NCBI RefSeq assembly: GCF_014697355.1
Contig: NZ_JACJRQ010000032.1
Span: 1-64,000 of the forward strand
Source: Nostoc calcicola FACHB-3891
Lineage (GTDB): Bacteria; Cyanobacteriota; Cyanobacteriia; Cyanobacteriales; Nostocaceae
DNA length: 64,000 nt
Direction of reading: 5' to 3'
Position 1 is the stretch's first letter, and each line of letters starts with the position of its first letter. The translations under genes were made by a program, and so were the position numbers. Positions 36,978-46,114 of this stretch are shown here, in pieces. The notes under the pieces were generated by a model, which worked only from the letters and a program-made list of their open reading frames with translations, did no database searches and was not told the DNA's origin.

Positions 36978-37223
36978 ATGGCACAAATCACATTTAAGGT
37001 TGAAGCATTTTGGGATTCAGACGCAGAAGTTTGGGTAGCGACTAGTGATGACGTACCTGGATTGGTAACAGAAGCTTCTACGATTGAGGTTCTGACACAA
37101 AAACTGCGAGAAATGATTCCAGAACTCATCATTCTCAACAAAATTGTGCCTCCTAACTATGTGGGTTCTATCACCTTTGAGTTAACCAGCTATCAACAAG
37201 AGTTGATTAAGGTGGCTTCATAG
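36978..37223 (+). CDS. DUF1902 / HicB-like antitoxin
   Basis: 81 residues from ATG 36978; the longer frame upstream translates REP and unrelated sequence. It has the partial RNase-H-like HicB strand pattern (FKVEAFWDSDAEVWVATSDD then VPGLVTEAST) of DUF1902. The stop is directly followed by the start of a HicA-like gene (one base apart), a classical antitoxin-toxin arrangement with the order antitoxin first. It lacks an obvious C-terminal DNA-binding domain, so it may only neutralise the toxin. Confidence 0.8.
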   Translation: MAQITFKVEAFWDSDAEVWVATSDDVPGLVTEASTIEVLTQKLREMIPELIILNKIVPPNYVGSITFELTSYQQELIKVAS

Positions 37224-37421
37224 ATGGGTGCGTCATTTACTCCGGAGTTAAAAAAGATGCTTTTAGAAGTTGGGTGCTACTTTCAACCTCAAGGCAAAGG
37301 AGATCGTGAAATCTGGTACAGTCCAATTACAGATCGTCAGTTTGTTGTAGACGAAACCATCAAGTCACGTCATACTGCCAACGGAGTTTTAAAACAAGCT
37401 GGACTACCTAAAGCCTTTTAG
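37224..37421 (+). CDS. HicA-like toxin
   Basis: 65 residues. The dsRBD-like HicA fold is suggested by TPELKKMLLEVGCYFQPQGK, GDREIWYSP and VDETIKSRHTANGVLKQAGL. The catalytic histidine of HicA normally lies in KGSHxxW; here the motif reads KGDREIW, with the histidine replaced by an arginine-glutamate pair. It may therefore be an inactive or divergent member. It starts immediately after the DUF1902 stop and is surely co-translated with it. Confidence 0.75.
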   Translation: MGASFTPELKKMLLEVGCYFQPQGKGDREIWYSPITDRQFVVDETIKSRHTANGVLKQAGLPKAF

Positions 37422-37536
37422 TGGGTAAGTAGCAATTATCGCCTCTCTACTCACTCACAACTCCCAATTTTGAAAGCAGGTTTAATAGCCCAAAATGTTA
37501 GTTTAAAGACATCATTGCAAATAGACTTTTATTTCC

Positions 37537-37941
37537 ATGACTTACTACGTAATCTACGACGGCAATTGTAATCTCTGCGTCACTTTAGTACAATTGCTAG
37601 AAAACTTAGACAAGGGAAAGGTGTTTCAATACACTCCCATGCAAGATGAACAAAGACTTTTAGAGTGGGGAATTACAGCCCAAGATTGCGAACAGGGAAT
37701 GATTTTAATTGATGGTAATGAGCCTCAAAGACGTTGGCAAGGTAGTAATGCGGCAGAAGAAATTGGGCGATTATTACCAGTAGGAAGTATATTTGTAGAC
37801 GCTTATCGGGCGTTACCGGGGATGAAATGGGCTGGCGATCGCTTTTACGAACAAATCCGCGATAACCGCTACACTATTTTTGGCAAGCGTTCTAATACCT
37901 ATCAATCTTCCTACTGCGTGGATGGCAACTGCAAGCTGTAG
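37537..37941 (+). CDS. DCC (DUF393) thiol-disulfide oxidoreductase family protein
   Basis: 134 residues. YDGNCNLCV near the N-terminus is the DCC/DUF393 CxxC motif of a thioredoxin-like fold; LPGMKWAGDRFYEQIRDNRY in the second half is also typical. Members are presumed redox proteins of unknown substrate. The C-terminus (SSYCVDGNCKL) has two more cysteines. Its stop codon lies within a degenerate REP palindrome that a MITE has entered. Monocistronic by layout. Confidence 0.88.
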   Translation: MTYYVIYDGNCNLCVTLVQLLENLDKGKVFQYTPMQDEQRLLEWGITAQDCEQGMILIDGNEPQRRWQGSNAAEEIGRLLPVGSIFVDAYRALPGMKWAGDRFYEQIRDNRYTIFGKRSNTYQSSYCVDGNCKL

Positions 37942-37960
37942 GTTAGGACAGCTGTCCTAC
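37938..37960. repeat. REP palindrome left half interrupted by MITE family B
   Basis: GTAGGTTAGGACAGCTGTCC then TAC. The missing right part CTACCCTAC lies at 38173-38181, beyond the inserted 212-bp element. Confidence 0.75.
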
Positions 37961-38172
37961 CTCATATCTTGCACCAGCCTCATCATCGAAAACAAAAATT
38001 ACTCAGTATTTAAGCTTTTCGCAGTCCGAATAGCTCAAGCCAGGGACTCAAAGTCCCTGTCTAATAGCTCAAGTCCTCTATAAGAGGACTGAAAATTAAA
38101 TTGATTTACTGTAATAGAAATGACGTTATTTTTGTATATTCATGGTTTATGCGTAAAGGTGCAAGATCTGAG
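37961..38172. mobile_element. 212-bp MITE, family B copy 1, nested in a REP palindrome
   Basis: Ends CTCATATCTTGCACC and GGTGCAAGATCTGAG are inverted repeats (14 of 15). CTAC flanks both ends (37957-37960 and 38173-38176), a 4-bp target duplication, and removing one copy plus the element rebuilds the REP palindrome. A 212-bp copy with ACAA duplications lies at 56245-56456. It contains two hairpins (CAGGGACT/AGTCCCTG and AAGTCCTCT/AGAGGACT). The rest of 38173-38364 shows no gene. Confidence 0.92.
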
Positions 38173-38364
38173 CTACCCTACTCCCTAGCAAATTAATCAT
38201 TAGATAGAATTTATTGTACTAAAAAATCCCCCTCCAGATACTAGTAAAAAGCCTGGTAGAACAACCATGATCCTATTTGGCGTGTTTGTAAATATCCTGC
38301 AACAATATAAAATTAGTTTCACGCCAAAATACAGCACAAAATATTATTCAAGGGGAAAATCTGC

Positions 38365-40221
38365 GTGAGAATTGGTGCTAATTATTTGGGTAACGGAGAG
38401 TGTGAATTTACAGTTTGGTCTCCAACGTTGGATAGCGTTGCTGTGCAAATTTTGACGCCCCAAGCGCAGGTAATTGCGCTCAAACCTCAAGCAGAGGGAT
38501 ACTGGCAAACGAAGGTGAATGATGTGTATCCAGGTACGCTTTATCGCTATGTCCTGAATGAGGAAAACGCTTTTCCTGATCCGGCATCGCAGTATCAACC
38601 TGAAGGCGTGCATGGCCCATCTCAAATTGTCGATCGCCATTTTAACTGGACTGATGAAACATGGGCTGGAATTCCTGTGGAGTCAATGATTTTCTATGAA
38701 CTTCATGTCGGGACATTCACCCCTGAAGGCACTTTCACCGCCATTATTCCCCGCTTACCCCAACTACGAGAATTGGGAATTAATGCTATTGAAATTATGC
38801 CCATTTCCCAGTTTCCTGGAGATACGCATATTGAGGCTTCTTTGGCATATCGTAACTGGGGCTATGACGGTGTTTATCCTTATGCTGTACAAAATTCCTA
38901 CGGTACTCCAGCCGACTTGAAACAACTGGTGAATGCTTGTCACGAAAACGGCATTGCTGTTGTGCTGGATGTGGTGTACAACCACTTTGGGCCAGAAGGT
39001 AATTATATGAGTCAGTTCGCGCCCTACTTTACCGAAACCTACAAAACGCCCTGGGGTAATGCGATGAATTTCGATGACGCCCACAGTCAGGGCGTGCGAA
39101 ATTATTTTATCCAAAATGCGCTTTATTGGTTGGGCGAATTTCACATTGATGCATTGCGGTTAGATGCAATTCAAGCAATTTATGACTTGGGAGCGAAGCA
39201 TTTTTTGTGGGAATTAGCGGAAGCAGTTCATCATTTTTCACAAAAAGGGCAAAGATGGAAACGCCATTTAATAGCCGAAAGTGATTTAAATAATCCGCAA
39301 ATAATTCGTCCGGTAGAATTGGGTGGCTATGGACTCGATGCTCAGTGGGCTGATGATTTCCACCATGCATTGCATACACTTTTAACAGGCGATCGCCAAG
39401 GATATTATCAGGATTTTGGTAAATTTGCCGATTTAGCAAAAGCTTATGAAGACACTTTTGTTTATGATTGGAAATACTCCCCCGATCGCAAACGATTTCA
39501 TGGCGTATCTTGCCGCGATCGCCCTTTATCACAATTTTTAGTCTGCATTCAAAATCACGATCAAATCGGCAACCAAATGAAAGGAGAACGCCTCACCGAT
39601 CGCATCTCTTTTGAAGGATTAAAATTAGCCGCTGGTGCTGTGTTGCTGTCACCTTATTTGCCGCTATTATTTATGGGAGAAGAATACGGCGAAACCGCAC
39701 CTTTTATGTATTTTGTTAGTCACTCCGACCCAGATTTAATTCAAGCAGTTCGAGCCGGACGCAAAGAAGAATTTGAACCATTTCACTATGCAGACGATCC
39801 CCCAGATCCAGAATCTGCGGAAACTTTCTTAAGCTGTAAACTTAACTGGGAATTACGCAACGAAGGTAACCACAAAATTTTGTGGGATTGGTATCGCCAA
39901 TTAATTAATCTACGCAAAACCCATCCAGTACTTCTTAACCAAGACCGTAATTTCATTCAAGCCACTAGCGATGAAGACAAGCAATTAGTTATCGTCCGTC
40001 GTTGGTGTGAAACGAGCGAATTAATATTTGTATTGAATTTCAACTCGTCTCCAGTAACAGTAACTTTACCAATTAAAAACAATGCTCACAAACTATTAGA
40101 TTCAGCAGATACCTTATGGGCTGGATCTGGTTCTCAAACTCCCGAATATCTCTCTGCGGGAGAAGAAGTGAAATTGCAAGCCACTAGTTTAGTACTGTAT
40201 GAAGGGGCGGTGAGGGAGTAG
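38365..40221 (+). CDS. treZ: Malto-oligosyltrehalose trehalohydrolase
   Basis: 618 residues, GH13. It releases trehalose from the maltooligosyl-trehalose made by TreY. An N-terminal beta-sandwich (residues 1-100) precedes the barrel; catalytic segments are DALRLDAIQAI (nucleophile), HLIAESDLN (acid/base) and IQNHDQIGN. GTG start with an AGGGGA ribosome site about 10 bases upstream. The following treY and trehalase genes run in the same direction, the usual cyanobacterial desiccation cluster; the treZ-treY gap of 283 bases is filled with short tandem repeats. Confidence 0.95.
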   Translation: MRIGANYLGNGECEFTVWSPTLDSVAVQILTPQAQVIALKPQAEGYWQTKVNDVYPGTLYRYVLNEENAFPDPASQYQPEGVHGPSQIVDRHFNWTDETWAGIPVESMIFYELHVGTFTPEGTFTAIIPRLPQLRELGINAIEIMPISQFPGDTHIEASLAYRNWGYDGVYPYAVQNSYGTPADLKQLVNACHENGIAVVLDVVYNHFGPEGNYMSQFAPYFTETYKTPWGNAMNFDDAHSQGVRNYFIQNALYWLGEFHIDALRLDAIQAIYDLGAKHFLWELAEAVHHFSQKGQRWKRHLIAESDLNNPQIIRPVELGGYGLDAQWADDFHHALHTLLTGDRQGYYQDFGKFADLAKAYEDTFVYDWKYSPDRKRFHGVSCRDRPLSQFLVCIQNHDQIGNQMKGERLTDRISFEGLKLAAGAVLLSPYLPLLFMGEEYGETAPFMYFVSHSDPDLIQAVRAGRKEEFEPFHYADDPPDPESAETFLSCKLNWELRNEGNHKILWDWYRQLINLRKTHPVLLNQDRNFIQATSDEDKQLVIVRRWCETSELIFVLNFNSSPVTVTLPIKNNAHKLLDSADTLWAGSGSQTPEYLSAGEEVKLQATSLVLYEGAVRE

Positions 40222-40504
40222 GGAGTTAGGAGTTAGGAGTTAGGAGTTAAGAGTTAGGAGTCGGAAGAGTTAAGAGTTAGAACTTAAAGTTTTAGTCTTA
40301 AAGGCTTAACGCTCAAGCTCAGAGGTTCAACGTTCCAGTTCAGAGGTTTAACGTTCCAGTTCAGAAGTTCAACATTGGGCTTCAAAACTCCTAACTCCCA
40401 ACTCCTAACTCCCAACTCCTAACTCCCAACTCCTAACTCCCAACTCCTAACTCCTAACTCCTAACTCCTAACTCCCAACTCCCCATTCCCCACAAGAAAC
40501 AAAT
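40222..40504. repeat. Inverted arrays of 7-bp STRRs and 21-bp units
   Basis: GGAGTTA heptamers (40222-40278) face AACTCCT/AACTCCC heptamers (40384-40480), so the two arrays can pair. Between them are three degenerate 21-bp units like AGGTTCAACGTTCCAGTTCA, related to the 35272 array. No gene here. Confidence 0.88.
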
Positions 40505-43303
40505 ATGCGAATTCCAAGAGCAACTTATCGAATTCAGTTTACCCCTCAGTTTGGCTTTGAAAATGCAAAAGCGATCGCCACTTATCTGGCAGATTTAGGC
40601 ATTTCCGATTTATATGCTTCGCCGATTTTTAAGGCGCGGTCTGGTAGCACCCACGGCTACGATATAGTAGATCCCACTCAACTCAACCCGGAACTGGGAA
40701 CTAATGAGTCTTTTGATGCATTAATCAGTGAAATACAATCTCTGGAAATGGGTTGGTTACAAGATATTGTGCCCAACCACATGGCTTATAGCAGCGAAAA
40801 TGAGTATTTAATGGATATCCTGGAACACGGGCCAGATTCCAGCTATACTGATTACTTCGACCTTTCTTGGAATGTGCCATTTGGCGATCGCCAAGAACGA
40901 ATTCTCGCTCCTCTACTGGGAGATTTCTATGGTGTATCCCTGGAAAATGGACACATTCAACTGCAATACGAACAAAACGGTTTAACTGTTAATTATTACA
41001 GTTTGAAGTTGCCGTTGCGGTTAGAGTCATACACAAAGTTTCTTACTTATAATCTCGGCAAACTGACGCGGACATTGGGGCGCAATCATCCCGATTTTAT
41101 TAAGCTATTGGGGATTCTGTATATTCTCAAAAGCGTGCCTTCAGAAGTTGCGGGTAAACAGCGACAAGACCAAATTGCATTTATCAAAGGATTAGTTTGG
41201 GAAATCTACACCACAAATGATTTAATCCGCGAGTTCATTCACGAAAACCTCAAAATTTTTAATGGAGAACCTGGCAATTCCGAAAGCTTTAATCTTCTAG
41301 ATGATTTACTCAACGACCAATTTTATCGTCTCGCTTTCTGGAAGGTCGGGGCGGAAGAAATGAACTATCGTCGGTTCTTCACTGTCAATGAATTGATTTC
41401 TGTGAAAGTTGAAGAACTGCGGGTTTTTAATAATACTCATGGGTTCATTGAGAAGTTAGTTGCAGAAGGTAAATTTACAGGTTTACGCATTGACCATATT
41501 GATGGACTTTATAACCCAATCCAATATTTAGAAAGACTGCGAGAAAAAACCGGAGATGTTTATCTCACAGTTGAGAAAATTTTGGAACTCACCGAAGATT
41601 TACCGGAAAATTGGCAGATTGAAGGTACGTCCGGATACGATTTTTTGAATTATATCAATGGCGTCTTCTGCGATAAAGAAGCAGAATTGTCGCTTGAAAA
41701 AATTTACCATGCATTTATCAGTACGAGAGTAGATTATGCATCGCTGGTAAAAGAGAAAAAGCAGTTAATCTTAGAAAAGAACTTAGCAGGTGACATCGAT
41801 AACTTAGCTCTTTTGTTAAAAAACATTTCCAGCAAATATCGCTACGGCAATGACTTTACTGTGAATGGACTCAAAAGAGCGATCGCAGAAGTTTTGACAG
41901 TGTTCCCCATTTACCGGACTTATATTACTCCCGATGGAATTGGAGATAGCGATAAACTCACCATTCAAGAGGTAATTAATCAAGCCAAAGAACAAGTACC
42001 TTTCTTGCAGCATGAATTAAATTTTATTGAAAAGTTGATGCTGCTGGAATTTGATAACTCTCTTTCTCAAACAGAACGCGAACAGTGGATATATTTCGTC
42101 TTGCGGATGCAGCAATACAGTGGTCCATTGATGGCCAAAGGTGTGGAAGACACAACATTGTATGTTTACAATCGTTTGTTATCACTCAATGAAGTGGGAG
42201 GAAATCCCAGTCATTTTGGCATTTCTGTAGCTGACTTTCACAGTTTTAACCAAAAGCACCAAGCAACATGGCCTCACACCATGAACACCACAGCCACCCA
42301 CGACACCAAACGCGGCGAAGATGTGCGAGCAAGGTTAAATGTATTGTCAGAATTGCCGGAAGAATGGGAAGAAAAAGTCAACATTTGGAGTCATTATAAT
42401 CAAGGACATCGCAGTATTCGCCAAGGATTTGCCATGCCCGATCGCAATGATGAATATTTTCTCTATCAAACATTAGTCGGTGCATTTCCCTTTGCCGAAA
42501 CAGAACACGAATCTTTCGTCGAACGGGTGAAGGAATATATGATTAAAGCAATTCGAGAAGCGAAAGTCCATACTGCATGGTTACGGCCTGATAGCGAATA
42601 CGAAGAAGCTTGTACTTCCTTTGTAGAAAAAGTCCTCAATCCTGCAATTTCGGGGCAATTTATCGAAGCTTTTCATCCCCTTCAACAGCGAATTGCCTAT
42701 TATGGAATATTCAATTCCCTTTCCCAAACTCTACTGAAGGCTACCGCACCAGGCGTACCTGATTTTTATCAAGGAACGGAACTTTGGGAATTAAGTTTAG
42801 TCGATCCAGATAACCGCCGTCCCATAGATTTTGAACAGCGACGCAGTTATTTAAGCACCATTAAAGAGCAAATCAAAACTGATATTTTGGGATTAATTCA
42901 AGAGTTGCTCAATCACAAAAATGACGGTAGAATTAAATTGTTTTTAACGGCGCAATTACTCAAAGCCAGAAAAGATTATCTCTCATTATTCCAAGATGGA
43001 GATTATCAGCCCTTAGAAATTCACGGAACTCACGCCAATCATATTATTGCCTTTGGGCGACAATTAGGAAATCAAACAGCGATCGCCATCGCACCCCGCT
43101 TTTTCACTCGCCTCGTCCAGCCTGGAAAAGATCCCTTGGGCGAATCAGTGTGGGAAGATACACACCTGCAATTACCCCCTGGAACTTCCTCATCTTGGAA
43201 AAATGTCTTAACTGAACAACCGTTAGAGGCTAAAGAAACATTATCTATCGCATCTGCCCTCGCGCATTTTCCAGTTGCTTTATTGGTTAGTAGTGCTGAG
43301 TAA
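40505..43303 (+). CDS. treY: Maltooligosyl trehalose synthase
   Basis: 932 residues, GH13 subfamily that isomerises the terminal alpha-1,4 bond of maltodextrins to alpha-1,1. The start RIPRATYRIQFTPQFGFENA is diagnostic, followed by YASPIFKARSGSTHGYDI. Catalytic segments: GLRIDHIDGL, VEKIL and TTATHDTKRGEDVRARL. It is longer than typical bacterial TreY (700-850) in the middle region, a common cyanobacterial trait. Between treZ and trehalase on the same strand. Confidence 0.95.
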   Translation: MRIPRATYRIQFTPQFGFENAKAIATYLADLGISDLYASPIFKARSGSTHGYDIVDPTQLNPELGTNESFDALISEIQSLEMGWLQDIVPNHMAYSSENEYLMDILEHGPDSSYTDYFDLSWNVPFGDRQERILAPLLGDFYGVSLENGHIQLQYEQNGLTVNYYSLKLPLRLESYTKFLTYNLGKLTRTLGRNHPDFIKLLGILYILKSVPSEVAGKQRQDQIAFIKGLVWEIYTTNDLIREFIHENLKIFNGEPGNSESFNLLDDLLNDQFYRLAFWKVGAEEMNYRRFFTVNELISVKVEELRVFNNTHGFIEKLVAEGKFTGLRIDHIDGLYNPIQYLERLREKTGDVYLTVEKILELTEDLPENWQIEGTSGYDFLNYINGVFCDKEAELSLEKIYHAFISTRVDYASLVKEKKQLILEKNLAGDIDNLALLLKNISSKYRYGNDFTVNGLKRAIAEVLTVFPIYRTYITPDGIGDSDKLTIQEVINQAKEQVPFLQHELNFIEKLMLLEFDNSLSQTEREQWIYFVLRMQQYSGPLMAKGVEDTTLYVYNRLLSLNEVGGNPSHFGISVADFHSFNQKHQATWPHTMNTTATHDTKRGEDVRARLNVLSELPEEWEEKVNIWSHYNQGHRSIRQGFAMPDRNDEYFLYQTLVGAFPFAETEHESFVERVKEYMIKAIREAKVHTAWLRPDSEYEEACTSFVEKVLNPAISGQFIEAFHPLQQRIAYYGIFNSLSQTLLKATAPGVPDFYQGTELWELSLVDPDNRRPIDFEQRRSYLSTIKEQIKTDILGLIQELLNHKNDGRIKLFLTAQLLKARKDYLSLFQDGDYQPLEIHGTHANHIIAFGRQLGNQTAIAIAPRFFTRLVQPGKDPLGESVWEDTHLQLPPGTSSSWKNVLTEQPLEAKETLSIASALAHFPVALLVSSAE

Positions 43304-43413
43304 AAAATAAAATCTCACGCAGAGGCGCAGAGGCGCAGAGAAATAAAGTTCTGCGTACCTCTGCGATTTCCTTTGTGTTCCTTTGCGTTTAAAAATAATT
43401 CCGACTCCAAATT

Positions 43414-44928
43414 ATGACTACTCCATCACTCACCACCGCCCAGATTAACGCTGTGCAATCCCATATCAAAAAAACGTGGAAAACGTTAACGCGATCGCAC
43501 GAACACTTATTACAATCTGCCAAGGATAGTAAGCTAGATCACGAATCAGAAACACCGTGGATTGTCTACATTTCACCTTTGGAAGATTGTCCAAACGTCC
43601 AATCTGTGTTAGAGCGATCGCTATCTCGCCAGGATATGCAAAGAATTGAAATTCGCACTTTGCCGAGCGAAGTTGAAGCAATTAAAGAACATGGATTATT
43701 ATACCTGCCAGGTCCTTATGTGGTGCCCGGTGGTCGCTTTAACGAAATGTATGGTTGGGACAGCTACTTTATATTATTGGGACTTCTGCACGATGGAGAA
43801 TTGGAATTAGCCCAAAGTCAGGTAGACCAATTACTCTACCAGGTGCAGCATTACGGTACTATCCTCAATTCCAACCGGACTTACATGCTGTCGCGATCGC
43901 AGCCGCCCGTGCTGAGTATGATGGTTCTGGCGCTATTCCAGCACACCCAGGATGAAGAGTGGCTCAAGTCAACAGTACCCCTGCTAGAACGATTTTACTA
44001 TTACTGGGTAGTACCGCCCCACCTGAATGCTGCAACAGGTTTATCCCGATTTTATGCTTTTGGGGAAGGTCCTGCGCCAGAAGTTTTGTTTTCTGAGCGA
44101 GATGAGCAGGGAAAAAGCCACTACGATCGCGTTAAGGAGTACTACCAAACCTTTGAGGTTGAGGATTATGACGTTAGTCTTTACTACGATCGCGAAAATG
44201 ATGAACTGACCAACTTATTTTACAAGGGCGATCGCACCATGCGCGAGTCGGGTTTTGATATCACTAACCGATTTGGCCCCTTCAGTGCTGATATTCTCCA
44301 TTATGCTCCCGTGTGTCTGAACAGTTTGCTGTATCAGATGGAACAAGACTTAGCGGAAATTAACGAGATTTTCGGTAACGAAGAACTAGTGCAACAATGG
44401 CGCGAACGTGCAGATATCCGCCGCGATCGCATCGACCAATGTCTTTGGGATGAAGAACATGGGCTTTATCTAGACTATCACTTCCAGAGTGGCGAACGTC
44501 GGCGTTATGAATTTGCCACAACATTTTATCCCCTCTGGCTAGGAATTGCTTCCCCAAGCCAAGCCAAGCGCCTGGTTGAAAATCTCTCTTTGTTTGAAGC
44601 CCCAGGAGGAATTTTTACTAGTACTCGTGTCACTGGTAACCAGTGGGATGCCCCCTTTGGCTGGGCACCGCTGACATTAATAGCTGTCCTTGGACTTCAT
44701 CGCTATGGATATCATACAGAAGGCGATCGCATTGCCAATAAATTCCTTGCTATGGTAGTTAAGGAATTCCAGCGTCACAACACCTTAGTTGAAAAATATG
44801 ATGTTGAACGCTGTTCTGCCAACGTTTCCAATGAAATCTGCTTTGGATATAGTTCTAATGAAGTTGGTTTCGGCTGGACAAATGGAGTGATTCTAGAACT
44901 TTTAGCAGCGTCTGGGAGAAAAGTTTAA
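43414..44928 (+). CDS. treH: Trehalase (GH37)
   Basis: 504 residues. Both family signatures are present: PGGRFNEMYGWDSYF near residue 110 and QWDAPFGWAPL near 410. It hydrolyses trehalose to glucose. No signal peptide is seen, so it is probably cytoplasmic, tuning trehalose during rehydration. It follows treY by 110 bases that contain GCAGAGGC repeats. The symbol follows use in Anabaena/Nostoc, where the same three genes cluster. Confidence 0.93.
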   Translation: MTTPSLTTAQINAVQSHIKKTWKTLTRSHEHLLQSAKDSKLDHESETPWIVYISPLEDCPNVQSVLERSLSRQDMQRIEIRTLPSEVEAIKEHGLLYLPGPYVVPGGRFNEMYGWDSYFILLGLLHDGELELAQSQVDQLLYQVQHYGTILNSNRTYMLSRSQPPVLSMMVLALFQHTQDEEWLKSTVPLLERFYYYWVVPPHLNAATGLSRFYAFGEGPAPEVLFSERDEQGKSHYDRVKEYYQTFEVEDYDVSLYYDRENDELTNLFYKGDRTMRESGFDITNRFGPFSADILHYAPVCLNSLLYQMEQDLAEINEIFGNEELVQQWRERADIRRDRIDQCLWDEEHGLYLDYHFQSGERRRYEFATTFYPLWLGIASPSQAKRLVENLSLFEAPGGIFTSTRVTGNQWDAPFGWAPLTLIAVLGLHRYGYHTEGDRIANKFLAMVVKEFQRHNTLVEKYDVERCSANVSNEICFGYSSNEVGFGWTNGVILELLAASGRKV

Positions 44929-44956
44929 ATCAAGAATCCCACAAAGCTTGTTTTGC

Positions 44957-45058
44957 ATAGGACTTACGCAAAAACTCTCTTAAACTCTCATTCACTGGTA
45001 GGGTAGCACAGCTGTGCTACCCTACCCATGTACCTCATTCAAATGAGAATTGCTATAG
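44957..45058. repeat. Composite repeat with GGACTTACGC end and REP palindrome
   Basis: AGGACTTACGCAAAAACTCT (44959 on) matches the left end of the element at 8509. It is joined to a perfect GTAGGGTAGCACAG palindrome (44998-45025) and an AAATGAGAATTGCTATA end, which resembles the right end at 53891-53907. Confidence 0.75.
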
Positions 45059-45124
45059 TAAGCTTTTCTTTTGCATCTGTTTACATTTTCACTCCCCTTA
45101 TTTACCATTACTCTCTTTGTTTAT

Positions 45125-45349
45125 CTATGCAACTTCCAAAGATTTTCCCAGCGTCTTAGGCTCAGGTAGAGTTTCACCGTCAGCCAAAGATGACTCAATC
45201 AGCATTTCTAAAACTTCCTGAGCATTTTTCAAAGCTTCATCGTAAGTCTCTCCGTGAGTGTGACAAAATTCTCCCCATTCAGGAAGACTGACAACAAAAC
45301 ACTCATCTTCATCAGACCACTGGATAATAATTGTGTAGTGAGAATTCAT
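45125..45349 (-). CDS. HicB-like antitoxin
   Basis: 74 residues: YTIIIQWSDEDECFVVSLPE, then THGETYDEALKNAQEVLEML, the HicB RNase-H-like core. It begins within the last codons of the HicA gene (ATGA overlap), so toxin and antitoxin are co-translated. A close paralogue lies at 45627-45851; the duplication includes about 45 bases downstream of the stop (TCTATGCAACTTCCAAAGA at the 3' end of both). Confidence 0.88.
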   Translation of the reverse strand: MNSHYTIIIQWSDEDECFVVSLPEWGEFCHTHGETYDEALKNAQEVLEMLIESSLADGETLPEPKTLGKSLEVA

Positions 45350-45573
45350 TCTTTTTCTTTCTCTTGAGTATTTTTAATTTCTTCTAACCTTTGAAGTGCA
45401 TTATTAACGTCTTTTTCTTGGTAAGCTTTAGCATCACTTCCGTCTTTACCTGATATAGTCACTCTCCCAGGTAAAAGAGGATGATACCAATTAGTATGGC
45501 TACCTTTCCCAGGACGGTAGGCAAACCCTGCTTGCAACAATAAGCTTTTGAGTTCTCTAATTTTCTTGGGCAT
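45346..45573 (-). CDS. HicA-type mRNA interferase toxin
   Basis: 75 residues. KIRELKSLLLQAGFAYRPGK then GSHTNWYHP contains the catalytic histidine of HicA; the remainder follows the dsRBD-like fold. It cleaves mRNA in known homologues and is held in check by HicB, encoded by the next gene with a 4-base overlap. Starts at ATG 45573. Third toxin-antitoxin element in the minus-strand run below the NACHT-HEAT gene. Confidence 0.9.
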   Translation of the reverse strand: MPKKIRELKSLLLQAGFAYRPGKGSHTNWYHPLLPGRVTISGKDGSDAKAYQEKDVNNALQRLEEIKNTQEKEKE

Positions 45574-45626
45574 AGCCTCTGTTTACATTTTCACTCCCCT
45601 GATTTACCAGTACTCTCTTTGCTTAT

Positions 45627-45851
45627 CTATGCAACTTCCAAAGACTTTCCTAGTGTATTAGGCTCTGGGAGAGATTTACCATCAGCCAAAGATGATTCAA
45701 TCAGCATTTCTAAAACTTCCTGAGCATTTTTAAGAGCGTCTTCGTAAGTCTCTCCGTGAGTGCAAGGCTGCATTATATCCGTAAACTCAGGTAGCAAAAC
45801 CACATAACATTGGTCTGCCTCTGACCATTGAATCACGATTGTATATTTCAT
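45627..45851 (-). CDS. Second HicB-like antitoxin (paralogue)
   Basis: 74 residues, closely similar to 45125-45349 (shared TIVIQWSE, THGETYEDALKNAQEVLEML, SLADGKSLPEPNTLGKSLEVA). A three-residue difference around DIMQPC and loss of WGEF mark the loop. It lies 2 bases after the RelE-like toxin gene and 53 bases before HicA. It could neutralise either toxin; cross-talk is possible but unproven. Confidence 0.88.
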   Translation of the reverse strand: MKYTIVIQWSEADQCYVVLLPEFTDIMQPCTHGETYEDALKNAQEVLEMLIESSLADGKSLPEPNTLGKSLEVA

Positions 45852-45853
45852 AT

Positions 45854-46114
45854 TTATTCATAAGCTTCTCGTCGATGAGCAATAGTAGTTACCATGACTT
45901 GATTTGTTCCATCATCAACTTGATAAATTACTCGATAGTTACCAATGCGATAGCGATAATAACCTGCAAAGTCACCTTTGAGAGGTTTAACATTAGGATG
46001 AAACCGAGGATTTTGTTCTAGTTGCTCAAAGCATCTAGCAACCTTTTTGGCTAAAGCTTGGTCTGCTGTAGCAAAAATCTCCTCGGCTTTGGCAGATAAC
46101 ACAACGTTATACAT
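45854..46114 (-). CDS. RelE/ParE-family toxin
   Basis: 86 residues. The core is typical: LAKKVARCFEQLEQNPR, VKPLKGDFAGYYRYRIGNYR and VIYQV with a C-terminal TIAHRREAYE. Such toxins cut ribosome-bound mRNA or poison gyrase. The start overlaps the upstream antitoxin gene by 8 bases, so the pair is translationally coupled. Confidence 0.92.
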   Translation of the reverse strand: MYNVVLSAKAEEIFATADQALAKKVARCFEQLEQNPRFHPNVKPLKGDFAGYYRYRIGNYRVIYQVDDGTNQVMVTTIAHRREAYE

